A stretch of DNA of 34,083 nucleotides from Variovorax sp. WDL1 (GTDB lineage: Bacteria; Pseudomonadota; Gammaproteobacteria; Burkholderiales; Burkholderiaceae_C). The position numbers and the translations under genes were made by a program. How positions within the stretch are numbered: the first letter of the stretch is position 1; each line of letters opens with the position of its first letter. Positions 7,748 through 16,115 of the stretch are shown in pieces. The stretch lies in the NCBI RefSeq assembly GCF_001541225.1, contig NZ_LMTS01000009.1:15775-49857 (forward strand), written 5' to 3'. The notes under the pieces were generated by a model. The model did no database searches. It was given only the letters and a program-made list of their open reading frames with translations, and had not been told where the DNA came from.

Positions 7748-8596
7748 TCAGTAGGTGTACACCCCGCGCCCCGTCTTGCGCCCCAGCTGCCCCGCGGCCA
7801 CCATTTCCTTCAGCAAGGGGCACGGCCGGTACTTGGAGTCGCCGAACTGCGCCAGGTACACCTCCATCACCGCGAGGCACACGTCCAGCCCGATCATGTC
7901 GGCCAGCGCGAGCGGGCCGATCGGCTGGTTGCAGCCCAGCTTCATGCCTGCATCGATGTCCTCGGCCGTCGCCAACCCTTCGGCCAGCACGAAGAAGGCC
8001 TCGTTGATCATCGGCACCAGGATGCGGTTGACCACGAAGCCCGGCGCGTTCTTCACCGTGATCGGCGACTTGCCCAGGCGCACGGCCAGCGCCTTCACCG
8101 CGTCGTGCGTGGCATCGCTCGTCAGGTAGCCGCGGATGATCTCCACCAGCGCCATCATCGGCACCGGGTTGAAGAAGTGCATGCCGATGAAGCGGTCCGG
8201 CCGCGAGGTGGCGGCGGCGAGCTGGGTGATCGAGATCGACGAGGTGTTGGAGGCGATGATGGCCTCCGGTGCGAGCAGGCCGTCGATCTGCTTCAGGATC
8301 TTGAGCTTGAGCTCGTGGTTCTCGGTCGCAGCCTCGATCACGAGCTCGGCGGCCTTCAGGTACTCGTAGTTCGTCGAGCCCTTGATCAGCGCCAGCGCCG
8401 CATCCTTCTGCGCGGCGCTCAGCTTGTCCTTCTTGATCAGCCGGTCGAGGCTGCCGGCCACCGTGGCCAGGCCCTTGTCGACCGCGGCCTGCGCGATGTC
8501 GACCATGACGACGTTGACGCCCGAGACGGCGCAAGCCTGGGCAATGCCGTTGCCCATCGTGCCGGCGCCGATGATGCCGACGGTCTGGATAGCCAT
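7748..8596 (-). CDS. hbd: 3-hydroxybutyryl-CoA (3-hydroxyacyl-CoA) dehydrogenase
   Basis: NAD-dependent 3-hydroxyacyl-CoA dehydrogenase, 282 residues, the length of single-function Hbd/PaaH enzymes. The N-terminal Rossmann motif is GIIGAGTMGNGIAQ (about residues 7-20). Catalytic and CoA features follow: ASNTSSISI, then MHFFNPVPMMALVEII with the catalytic His, and KNAPGFVVNRIL leading into the C-terminal helical domain. It interconverts 3-hydroxyacyl-CoA and 3-oxoacyl-CoA. It is the first gene of a two-gene unit with the crotonase and is divergent from purT. The symbol hbd reflects chain-length preference by homology only. Confidence 0.93.
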   Translation of the reverse strand: MAIQTVGIIGAGTMGNGIAQACAVSGVNVVMVDIAQAAVDKGLATVAGSLDRLIKKDKLSAAQKDAALALIKGSTNYEYLKAAELVIEAATENHELKLKILKQIDGLLAPEAIIASNTSSISITQLAAATSRPDRFIGMHFFNPVPMMALVEIIRGYLTSDATHDAVKALAVRLGKSPITVKNAPGFVVNRILVPMINEAFFVLAEGLATAEDIDAGMKLGCNQPIGPLALADMIGLDVCLAVMEVYLAQFGDSKYRPCPLLKEMVAAGQLGRKTGRGVYTY

Positions 8597-8725
8597 GTGA
8601 ATGCTCCTTGAACTGAAACCCGCGATTGTGGAACACGCCGCGCCGGCCAGGTGTTGCTGCCGGTGACAGCCGCGGTGATTCAAAATGGCGCGATCGGCTT
8701 TGACCCAACGCGACGGACCCGCCCC

Positions 8726-9928
8726 ATGACCACCCTCGGCACGCCCCTTTCCCCCAATGCCACCCGCGTGATGCTGCTCGGCTCCGGCGAGCTCGGCAAG
8801 GAGGTGCTGATCGCGCTGCAGCGCCTGGGCGTCGAGACCATCGCGGTCGACCGCTACGAGAACGCCCCCGGCCAGCAGGTGGCGCACCATGCGCGCACCA
8901 TCGCGATGAGCGACCCGGCGCAGCTCAAGGCACTGATCGAGGCCGAGAAGCCGCAGCTGGTGGTGCCCGAGATCGAGGCCATCGCCACGCCCATGCTGCA
9001 GCAGCTGGAGGAGGCCGGCACGGTGCGCGTGATCCCCACCGCGCGCGCCGCGCGCCTCACCATGGACCGCGAGGGCATCCGCCGGCTCGCCGCCGAGACG
9101 CTGGGCCTGCCCACCAGCCCCTACAAGTTCTGCGACTCGCTGGCCGAGCTGCAGGCCGCTATCGACGCCGGCATTGGCTATCCGTGCATCGTCAAGCCCG
9201 TGATGAGCAGCTCGGGCAAGGGCCAGAGCCGGATCGACGGCCCGGCCGACGTGCAGAAAGCCTGGGACTACGCGATGGCCGGCGGCCGCGTGAGCCACGG
9301 CCGCGTGATCGTCGAGGGCTTCATCGACTTCGACTACGAGATCACGCTGCTGACCGTGCGCGCGCTCGCCGCCGACGGCACGGTGCAGACGCAGTTCTGC
9401 GCGCCCATCGGCCATGTGCAGGTCAGCGGCGACTACGTCGAGAGCTGGCAGCCGCACCCGATGGCGCCGGCCGCGCTCGAGAAGGCGCAGCGCATTGCCC
9501 GGGCCGTGACGGCCGACCTCGGCGGCCAGGGCCTGTTCGGCGTGGAGCTGTTCGTCAAGGGCGAAGAGGTCTGGTTCAGCGAGGTCAGCCCGCGGCCCCA
9601 CGACACCGGCATGGTGACCATGGCCACCCAGTGGCAGAACGAATTCGAGCTGCACGCCCGCGCCATCCTCGGCCTGCCGGTGGACACCGCGCTCAAGAGC
9701 CCGGGTGCCAGCGCCGTCATCTACGGCGGCGTGGATGCGCAGGGCATCGTCTTCGACGGCGTGGCGCTTGCGCTGCAGGTACCGGGCAGCGATGTGCGCC
9801 TGTTCGGCAAGCCCGAGAGCTTCGTCAAGCGGCGCATGGGCGTCGCGCTGGCGCATGCCGCCGACGTCGAGACGGCGCGCCGCAACGCCAAGGAAGCCGC
9901 CTCGCGCGTCAAGCCGCGCGTCGCCTGA
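8726..9928 (+). CDS. purT: Formate-dependent phosphoribosylglycinamide formyltransferase PurT
   Basis: ATP-grasp enzyme of purine synthesis, 400 residues (E. coli 392). It makes formyl-GAR from GAR, formate and ATP without folate. Visible: [12 protein letters not shown] at about 16-27 (GAR-binding Rossmann-like start), [22 protein letters not shown], the ATP-grasp loop SSSGKGQS at about 163-170, [15 protein letters not shown], and the metal-binding [15 protein letters not shown]. The ATG at 8726 gives the standard N-terminus. It diverges from hbd and is followed after 26 bp by an esterase gene. Confidence 0.97.
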   Translation: MTTLGTPLSPNATRVMLLGSGELGKEVLIALQRLGVETIAVDRYENAPGQQVAHHARTIAMSDPAQLKALIEAEKPQLVVPEIEAIATPMLQQLEEAGTVRVIPTARAARLTMDREGIRRLAAETLGLPTSPYKFCDSLAELQAAIDAGIGYPCIVKPVMSSSGKGQSRIDGPADVQKAWDYAMAGGRVSHGRVIVEGFIDFDYEITLLTVRALAADGTVQTQFCAPIGHVQVSGDYVESWQPHPMAPAALEKAQRIARAVTADLGGQGLFGVELFVKGEEVWFSEVSPRPHDTGMVTMATQWQNEFELHARAILGLPVDTALKSPGASAVIYGGVDAQGIVFDGVALALQVPGSDVRLFGKPESFVKRRMGVALAHAADVETARRNAKEAASRVKPRVA

Positions 9929-9954
9929 ATCCCCCAAAAGCAGGAGTCTTTGCC

Positions 9955-10905
9955 ATGCTGCATCCCCAGGCCCAGGCCTTCATCGATCTGCTCATCGAAC
10001 GCAAGGTGCCGCCCACCCACACGCTGACGCCGGCGGACGCGCGCAAGTTCTACCGCGAGCGCCGCGCGGTCACGCAGCCCGAGCCCGGCGAGGTCGCGGA
10101 AGTGCGCGAGTTGAATGCGCCGGGCCCGCAGGGCGCGATCCCCTTGCGCTACTACCGCCCGCTCGGCAGCGAGGCCGGGGCCATGCTGCCGGTGCTCGTT
10201 TACTACCACGGCGGCGGCTGGACCATTGGCGACCTCGACACGCATGACACGCTGTGCCGCGAACTCTGCAATCTCTCGAGCTGCGCAGTGGTGGCGGTCG
10301 ACTACCGCATGGGCCCGGAACATCGCTTTCCCGCGGCGGTCGACGATGCACTGGCCGCCACCTACTGGGTGCGCGAGCAGGCCGCGACGCTCGGCATCGA
10401 CGCGAGCCGCCTCGCGGTCGGCGGCGACAGCGCAGGCGGCAACCTCGCGGCCGTCGTTGCGATCGCAGCGCGCGATGCCGGCGACCTGCCCATCGCCTTC
10501 CAGCTGCTGATCTATCCCGCCACCGACATGCGCTGCGTGCATCCTTCGCACACCAGCAACGGCCAGGGCTTTGTGTTGACCAGCGACAGCATCCGCTACT
10601 TCCAAGACAACTACATCGATGACCCGCGGCACGACCTCGACTGGCGCGCCTCGCCGCTGCTGCACCCCGACCTCTCGCGCCTGCCGCCGGCGCTGGTGCT
10701 GACGGCCGGCTACGACCCGCTGCGCGACGAGGGCCTGGACTATGCGCGCGCGCTGACCGCGGCCGGCAACCGCGCGGCGTACGTCTGCTTCGAGCGGCAG
10801 ATCCACGGCTTCATCACCATGGGGCGGCTGATGGACGAGGCGAATGCGGCGGTGTCGATGTGCGCGGCCGAGCTGCGGCGGGTGCTGGGAAGCAGGTCCG
10901 AGTAG
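9955..10905 (+). CDS. HSL-family alpha/beta hydrolase (esterase)
   Basis: Hormone-sensitive-lipase-type carboxylesterase, 316 residues. The oxyanion motif HGGGW is at about residues 84-88 and the nucleophile elbow GDSAGGN at about 158-164 with the catalytic Ser at 160. The acid is in YDPLRDEG and the base is in QIHGF near the C-terminus. Such enzymes hydrolyse short acyl esters in the cytosol; the natural substrate cannot be told. It starts 26 bp after purT with an AGGAG ribosome site and is probably co-transcribed by position only. The GC-rich, Comamonadaceae-like sequence ends here; the lower-GC LRR tract begins just downstream. Confidence 0.93.
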   Translation: MLHPQAQAFIDLLIERKVPPTHTLTPADARKFYRERRAVTQPEPGEVAEVRELNAPGPQGAIPLRYYRPLGSEAGAMLPVLVYYHGGGWTIGDLDTHDTLCRELCNLSSCAVVAVDYRMGPEHRFPAAVDDALAATYWVREQAATLGIDASRLAVGGDSAGGNLAAVVAIAARDAGDLPIAFQLLIYPATDMRCVHPSHTSNGQGFVLTSDSIRYFQDNYIDDPRHDLDWRASPLLHPDLSRLPPALVLTAGYDPLRDEGLDYARALTAAGNRAAYVCFERQIHGFITMGRLMDEANAAVSMCAAELRRVLGSRSE

Positions 10906-10963
10906 TGAATGCAGGGGCGGGGCGCACGACGTCTTGCTGCAGCCATTGCTGGTGAGCGGGGAT

Positions 10964-10991
10964 GGAACGCTTGGCACCCCGGTGCCACCTA
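10964..10991 (+). promoter_or_regulatory. hrp-box-like (HrpL/ECF sigma) promoter candidate
   Basis: GGAACG (10964-10969), a 15-base spacer, then CCACCTA (10985-10991). The HrpL-dependent hrp box is GGAACC-N15/16-CCACNNA, so only the sixth base differs. It lies 67 bases before the chosen start of the first LRR gene, a usual distance. The spacer overlaps a palindrome (TGGCACC CC GGTGCCA, 10972-10987), which could instead be an operator or a stem at the end of the esterase transcript. No hrpL or type III secretion gene is in the window. Confidence 0.45.
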
Positions 10992-11058
10992 TCAGAGTTC
11001 TCGCGAGCCACGCGGAACGCCTTTGACGGCCCCATCAAACCCCAACAGCAATACAAAT

Positions 11059-12570
11059 ATGCAATCCGTATCCTTCACCCTTCAACAGATATTCGGGCGC
11101 CAGGTCACCGTGGTGAAAAGACCGACAGACCCCGGCGTCTGGAAGGCCAAGCTCGCCCAGCAGTTGGCGCATGACGGGTCTCCATTCGCCCAACTGATCA
11201 GCGACTATCTCACCGAGGACAAGAAACCGGACCTGAGCTTCCTGGTCTGCGAATGCATGAGGCACGGTAACGTGGACGTGCTTGCCTACGTTCTGGCGAA
11301 CGAGGACATCAAGAGCCTGCGCATACAGGGGCCTGTTGATGAGGAGGGATGGGAGACCTTGGCCAAGGCCATGCCGGACAGTCTCCGTGTCGAGGTGCTG
11401 CAGCTGTCGAAATTGGACTTCAACGCTTCCACGGGCGAGCTGCTGTTCAAGTTCCTGAGTCACATGCCTGCTTTGAAGGACGTGTCCCTGACCAACATCA
11501 AGGTCGAGGATGGCTTTTTCTTCGGCCGATTGGTCTGCGCCGACTTGCCATCACTCGAGGATCTGAGTGTCTGCGCCAAATCCGATCAGAAACTCGGCGT
11601 TGGTCCGCTGGTGCTGAAGATTCTTCTGGCTGCTCGCCAAGTTCGGCGCGTGAGCATCGAAGACGCTGGAGCGATCAGCACCGCCCAGCATGCGAAGCTG
11701 GCCGAGGCGCTCAGCCAGCAAACCCGGCTCGATTCACTGCGATTGAAGATCTCGTACCGCAACGAGCCGGAGGAGTTCGAGTGCTATATGCCGTTTCTTT
11801 GCGGCAAGACACCAACCCCACTCGTTGAACTGGACCTGCGCGGTTGTCGTATCCAAGCCTCCAATTTCAAACTGCTGATGGAAGCGCTGCCGAAGAACCA
11901 GCCTGCGTTGAAGAGTCTCCTCCTCAGCGAGTGCAGGGTGGCTTTTGGTGAGAAGCGCAAGGAGCAGGTCAGCGTCAACACCTTGTCCCTGACCCGGATG
12001 GAGAGCCTTCAGTATCTGGATCTCAGCATCAATGATCTTCCAGCAGGCACGACGGAGGCATTGCTCATGGCGCTGAAGAAAAACCACCTCGTGTTCCTGA
12101 ACCTGAGCGGAAATCAGGTCGGGAATGAAACCTTTTCCGCGATGGCTTGCTTCCTGAGGGACAACGAGAAGCTCCGTCACCTTTTGCTCAAACCCCCCGC
12201 GTTCACGTCGTATGTCGGCCAAGACGCTCAAGTGCTCGAGGAGTTGATTGAAGCAGTAGAGCGCAACCTCGTAGTGCAGCAACTCGATATCCGCTGGACT
12301 CAAGTCCCAAAGGACTCTCATGACCGCCTGAGCAAGTCGCTCGAGCGCAACAGACAGCTTGCCATCGCCGCCGCCGTGAGAGGCGGCGTGTACGCGATCG
12401 GAAATAGCCATCACGTTAAAGTGCCGTACGACGTCGCGGACGCCGTCTTCCGGCAAGGATTGACCATGAGCGACGCCTTCAGCGCATCCTCGGTCAACAA
12501 GGAGGCATGGGCATTGCGCGAAAAGATCTTGCGCGAAGAGAGCGATCGGATCTTGCGGGAGCGCCTTTAG
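11059..12570 (+). CDS. Leucine-rich repeat protein with C-terminal F-box-like motif (effector candidate)
   Basis: A 503-residue protein I cannot assign to a named family. RI-like leucine-rich repeats are spread over about residues 85-430, clearest at LVELDLRGCRI (255-265), LQYLDLSINDL (317-327) and LVFLNLSGNQVG (344-355), with a roughly 28-residue period. The C-terminal VPYDVADAVFRQGLTMSD then SSVNKEAWAL (455-486) fits the F-box pattern (LPxxV...I...L...D......VNK.W..L). The N-terminus is polar, with no signal peptide or membrane segment. GC is visibly lower than in neighbours. The ATG at 11059 lacks a clear ribosome site; an in-frame TTG at 11023 is an alternative, and the frame opens as far back as 10909, upstream of the hrp-like box. 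A paralogue follows at 12785. Ralstonia GALA effectors combine F-box and LRR, hence the suggestion; secretion is not shown. Confidence 0.8.
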   Translation: MQSVSFTLQQIFGRQVTVVKRPTDPGVWKAKLAQQLAHDGSPFAQLISDYLTEDKKPDLSFLVCECMRHGNVDVLAYVLANEDIKSLRIQGPVDEEGWETLAKAMPDSLRVEVLQLSKLDFNASTGELLFKFLSHMPALKDVSLTNIKVEDGFFFGRLVCADLPSLEDLSVCAKSDQKLGVGPLVLKILLAARQVRRVSIEDAGAISTAQHAKLAEALSQQTRLDSLRLKISYRNEPEEFECYMPFLCGKTPTPLVELDLRGCRIQASNFKLLMEALPKNQPALKSLLLSECRVAFGEKRKEQVSVNTLSLTRMESLQYLDLSINDLPAGTTEALLMALKKNHLVFLNLSGNQVGNETFSAMACFLRDNEKLRHLLLKPPAFTSYVGQDAQVLEELIEAVERNLVVQQLDIRWTQVPKDSHDRLSKSLERNRQLAIAAAVRGGVYAIGNSHHVKVPYDVADAVFRQGLTMSDAFSASSVNKEAWALREKILREESDRILRERL

Positions 12571-12784
12571 CAACACGGGCGGCAGAGAAACGCGCTCGAA
12601 ACGCGCCCTGGGCGGCTCGGGCCGCCGTGCTCATGCGGTCGCTCAATCGTTGCTCCTCTCGCACCGCCGCGCATTGACCGGTCAGCGCGCGTAGTCCGGA
12701 TCGTTGGCGCCGGGGTAATCCCGATCGCATGGAACGGTTCACGCATCCTGCGTTACCCATCAAGGCTTTGGCGATCACGCGGGA
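12571..12784. other. Gap between LRR paralogues, with a short hairpin and a GGAACG motif
   Basis: 214 bp without a convincing gene. A GGCGGC/GCCGCC stem with a TCGG loop (12611-12626) lies 40 bp past the first LRR stop but has no T-run, so terminator function is doubtful. GGAACG recurs at 12731-12736, preceded by the same AT as in the hrp-like box upstream of the first gene, but a CCAC box at the right spacing is missing: the nearest match is CCATCAA after 20 bases. Confidence 0.4.
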
Positions 12785-14214
12785 GTGCCTCATGACAACG
12801 ATCAACCTAGGACACGCATCTTGAACTGTTTCAGCGCTTCTCTCAATCACTTCGCACTTGCACGAGCAGTACCCACGAACGTGCCCGATTCGGCCACTAC
12901 CCTATCGTCGAGATCTCGCGAGTTAATGGCCGCGTTCGACGAGCTGGTCCGCGACTACCACGGCAATGGCCGACTGCCGGACCCGAGCCACGTCGTCTGC
13001 GAATGCATGAAGCACCGCAAGTTGGGCCTGCTGCGCGAGGTTCTGGCGTTCTTCAAGGAGACGGGGGACTTGCACATACAGGGCCCGATGGATGAGGCAG
13101 GGTGGGAAACCTTGGCCATGGCAATTCCCCATGGCTTCTCCCTCGCAGTGCTGACGCTTTCGGATCTTGTCATTGACAGATTCGCAGTCGAGCCGCTGTT
13201 CCAGGCGCTGAGCAAGATGCCTGCGCTCGTCGACCTGCGCCTCCACAGGGTCGGAGCCGAGGCTGGAGTGATGAATGCTTCGGAATGTCTGGCCTTTAAA
13301 CAGCTCAAGGCCCTTAGCGTCGTTGAAGCTGGCTTTCTGGAACCAGACTACGCTCCAGAAAACAAACTCAGCGTCTGTGACTTGCTGGTCAAGGTTTTGG
13401 GGGCTTGCCAAGTCCAGAATCTGAGCATCAGCGGCTTGCGTTTCGAAGTTTCTGGCATGAATGAATGGCTGAAGCAGGGGCCGGTTGTCACGGTCGACCA
13501 GCACGCAAGCCTGGGCGAGGCGATCTGCCGGCAATCCGAATTGCAGGTGTTGCGGATCAAGCAGTGCATCGCCTGGGCGAATGTCCTGGGGAAATGGGAT
13601 CCTGAGCAAGGTTCAGGGCCTCATCTTGTCCACAAGATACCCGTGGACAAGATGCCCAGCCTTCGATTGCTGGATCTGGGCGGAAGCCGTCTTTCGGCCA
13701 GGACGACGGCGTGGATCCTCAACACGCTGGGACAAAACGGCACTTGCCTGGGCATCTGAACCTGCGCGGCAACTTCATCGGAGACGGCACTGTTGCTGCG
13801 ATGGCATTCCTGCTGATGAGCAACAGGACGCTGCTGTCACTCTCATTCGAAGATGCCAAGTCCGCCCTTGACGGTGCTAAACACGTCATCAATCACGGCA
13901 AACTGAAGATGCTGACCGGGGCGTTGGAGCACAACACGACGTTGCGCCATCTCAGATTCGAGGCTGCTCCCGGTCTCGACTGCCGTGCCCTCCTTGCTTG
14001 TCTCAAGCGCAACAGAGAGGCCTTCAAGGCTTCTGTTTTGCGCGCAATGCTGAACAGTTCGGGGCATCGGCTCTCGAACGACCTGTTCGATCACCTGGTT
14101 GAAAAAGGGGCACGGTACCTGGACGAGGGCGACGCCTTGCGCCTGTCCTCGGTCAACAAGGAGGCATTGGACGCGAGCCATCGCCTCCCTCGAGAAGATG
14201 GCGCTTCAAAGTGA
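12785..14214 (+). pseudogene. Second LRR/F-box-like paralogue, broken by a frameshift near 13745-13760
   Basis: The first frame (12785-13759) aligns along its length with the upstream LRR protein: VVCECMKHRKLGLLREVL against LVCECMRHGNVDVLAYVL, and HIQGPMDEAGWETLAMAI against RIQGPVDEEGWETLAKAM. It stops just after LNTLGQNGTCLGI. The matching continuation HLNLRGNFIGDGTVAAM appears at once in the frame shifted by one base and runs to 14214, ending in an F-box-like LSNDLFDHLVEK...DEGDALRLSSVNKEA. The break therefore falls inside one repeat and is a one-base loss or two-base gain, or a sequencing error. The GTG at 12785 is the farthest start; a TTG at 12821 with AGGA upstream gives an N-terminus matching the paralogue's length better. 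Together the parts equal about 475 residues. Confidence 0.8.
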
Positions 14215-14344
14215 AGCCGGCAATTCGTGGCGTGCCCTAGGGGAAATCCCCGCCCCATTGGGCAAGGGAAGGCCGGCACGCGTCGCTACGATGACCTGGC
14301 GCGATGCGCTCCGGCCTCGCGTCCCTTGCAGGAGAACGCGCATC

Positions 14345-15136
14345 GTGGCAACCCGGCAATCGAAGACAGTGCTGCGCGGCACCGACGGCCGGCTGATGTG
14401 GCTCGGCCCCTCGCGCGTGTTCTATGCCGGCCTCCTGGGCGCGACCTCGCACCGCAGCCTGGGTGGCCATGGGATCTACGTCTCCCCCACCGGCGAGCCG
14501 CTGCGCATGCGCGTGGCCGGCGGGGCGTGGCAAAGCGGTGAGTTGCTGGCGGTGCCGGCCCGGGTGTCGCACCAGGTGGCGACCGAGCATCCGTTGGTCC
14601 TCAACCTGCTGCTCGAATCGGAATCGGTCGATGCGGCCCGCCTGCCGCCCTTCCTGCGCCACTGCGGGCCGGTCGAGGCCCCCGCCATCGCACAGCGCGT
14701 GCGCGACGGGCATGCACAACTGCTCGCGCGCCGTGAAGGCCCGGCCGGCTTCCCCGATTTCGACGAGCTCTTCTTCGGCGGCACGCTGCCCCCGCCGGCG
14801 CTCGACGCCCGCATCCGCGAGGCGATCGCGCGCATCAACGCCGACCCCGCCGCCCCCAGCCCGGCCGAGGCATGCGCTGCCGCGGTGGGCTTGTCCTTCT
14901 CGCGCTTCCTCCATCTGTTCAAGGCGCAGACCGGCGTCACCTTCCGCGCCTTCCGTGCCTGGAAGCGCGCCCGCAGCCTGCTCTACCACGTGGACCAGCC
15001 GGGCAGCCTGACCGACATCGCGCTCGACACCGGCTACCCCGACTCCACCCATTTCAGCCACTCGATCCGCCAGGTCTACGGCCTGCGGCCCAGCGACATC
15101 CTCGCCGGATCGCGCCGCCTCGCAGTGCATCGATGA
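14345..15136 (+). CDS. AraC-family transcriptional regulator
   Basis: A 263-residue regulator with an N-terminal cupin-like sensor part (residues 1-110; HGIYVSPTGEPLRMRV and LLAVPARVSHQV) and a C-terminal AraC double HTH: SPAEACAAAVGLSFSRFLHLFK (about 172-193), then SLTDIALDTGYPDSTHFSHSIRQVYGLRPSDI (about 221-252). The start is taken as the GTG at 14345, preceded by AGGAG at 14330-14334. An in-frame ATG at 14291 would add 18 residues with no clear ribosome site. It lies 94 bp upstream of livH in the same direction, so control of the liv operon is a fair guess. It could equally be a stand-alone regulator. Confidence 0.88.
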   Translation: MATRQSKTVLRGTDGRLMWLGPSRVFYAGLLGATSHRSLGGHGIYVSPTGEPLRMRVAGGAWQSGELLAVPARVSHQVATEHPLVLNLLLESESVDAARLPPFLRHCGPVEAPAIAQRVRDGHAQLLARREGPAGFPDFDELFFGGTLPPPALDARIREAIARINADPAAPSPAEACAAAVGLSFSRFLHLFKAQTGVTFRAFRAWKRARSLLYHVDQPGSLTDIALDTGYPDSTHFSHSIRQVYGLRPSDILAGSRRLAVHR

Positions 15137-15160
15137 GGCTGCGCCCGGCGGCCGGGCAGG

Positions 15161-15190
15161 CCATGCGGGAGAACCCTCTGCCCCGCATGG
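15161..15190. promoter_or_regulatory. Perfect 9-bp inverted repeat upstream of livH
   Basis: CCATGCGGG (15161-15169) and CCCGCATGG (15182-15190) are exact complements with a 12-base spacer. They lie 40 bp before the livH start and 24 bp after the araC-type stop. It could be a regulator-binding site for the liv operon or a leader hairpin. A second, smaller stem (GCCCGG/CCGGGC, 15143-15157) precedes it. Neither has a T-run. Confidence 0.45.
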
Positions 15191-15230
15191 ACGGGCGGCC
15201 CTATAAACCGCCAATCCCACCGAGGCGCCG

Positions 15231-16109
15231 TTGCTTCAAATCCTCCAACTCCTGCTCTCAGGCATTGCGCAAGGCTGCATCTACGGCCTGATCGCGCTGG
15301 GGTTCGTGCTGATCTACAAGGCCACCGAGACGGTGAGCTTCGCCCAGGGCGACCTGATGATGCTGGGCGCCTTCTGCGCCTTCGCCGGGGTCACGATGGC
15401 GGGCATGCCCTTCTGGCTGGCGGCGCTGCTCGCCATCGCGGCAATGGCGGCCTTCGGCGTGCTGCTGGAGCTGGTGGTGATCCGGCCCATCCTCGGGCAA
15501 CCGCAGTTCTCGATCGTGATGCTGACCATCGGCATCGCCTACGTGGCACGCGGGCTGATCACCATGATCCCCGGCATCGGCACCGACACGCACGCGCTCG
15601 CCGTGCCCTACAAGGACGAGATCTGGAAGCTCGGCGCGCTGGTCGTCAACGTGGAGCAGGCGGCGATCATCGGCGCCACGGCTGTCCTGTGCGGGCTGCT
15701 CTTTGCGATGTTCCGCTACAGCAAGCTGGGCATCGCGATGCAGGCCTCCTCGCAGAACCAGCTGGCGGCCTACTACATGGGCATCCCGGTCAAGCGGCTC
15801 AACGGACTGGTATGGGGGCTGGCCGCGGCGGTGGCCGCCATCGCCGGCATGCTGCTCGCGCCCATCACCTTCGTTCACGCGAACATGGGCTTCATCGGGC
15901 TCAAGGCCTTTCCGGCGGCGGTGGTGGGCGGCTTCGGCAGCCTGCCGGGCGCGATCGTCGGCGGGCTGGTGATCGGCATCGTCGAGTCCTTCGCCGGCTT
16001 CTACCTGCCGGACGGCTTCAAGGACACGGCGCCGTACATCGTGGTCCTGGTCATGCTGATGGTCAAGCCGAATGGGCTGTTCGGCGAGAAGCTCAGGAAA
16101 AAGGTCTAG
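15231..16109 (+). CDS. livH: LIV-type ABC transporter permease LivH
   Basis: Inner-membrane permease of the branched-chain amino acid (HAAT) ABC family, 292 residues, with about eight hydrophobic segments. Hallmarks are the N-terminal LLLSGIAQGCIYGLIALGFVLIYKATETVSFAQGDL and, later, the conserved loop GLVWGLAAAVAAIAGMLLAP followed by GLKAFPAAVVGGFGSLPGAIVGG. The start is a TTG at 15231 with GAGG five bases upstream. It is the first gene of a six-gene unit (permeases, ATPases, acyl-CoA ligase, receptor). The ligase partner suggests a carboxylic acid rather than an amino acid as cargo. Confidence 0.94.
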   Translation: MLQILQLLLSGIAQGCIYGLIALGFVLIYKATETVSFAQGDLMMLGAFCAFAGVTMAGMPFWLAALLAIAAMAAFGVLLELVVIRPILGQPQFSIVMLTIGIAYVARGLITMIPGIGTDTHALAVPYKDEIWKLGALVVNVEQAAIIGATAVLCGLLFAMFRYSKLGIAMQASSQNQLAAYYMGIPVKRLNGLVWGLAAAVAAIAGMLLAPITFVHANMGFIGLKAFPAAVVGGFGSLPGAIVGGLVIGIVESFAGFYLPDGFKDTAPYIVVLVMLMVKPNGLFGEKLRKKV

Positions 16110-16115
16110 GCCGGC

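Noticed and set aside
12611..12626. Terminator after the first LRR gene (GGCGGC-TCGG-GCCGCC)
   Set aside because: The stem is only six pairs and no T-run follows.
12731..12763. A hrp box upstream of the second LRR gene (GGAACG ... CCATCAA)
   Set aside because: The spacer is 20 bases, not 15-16, and the CCAC core is CCAT. At most it is a decayed site.
13735..13760. Programmed -1 ribosomal frameshift in the second LRR gene
   Set aside because: The A-run near GGACAAAACGG is not a slippery heptamer in the zero frame, no following stem is evident, and the paralogue is encoded in one frame. A mutation or sequence error is simpler.
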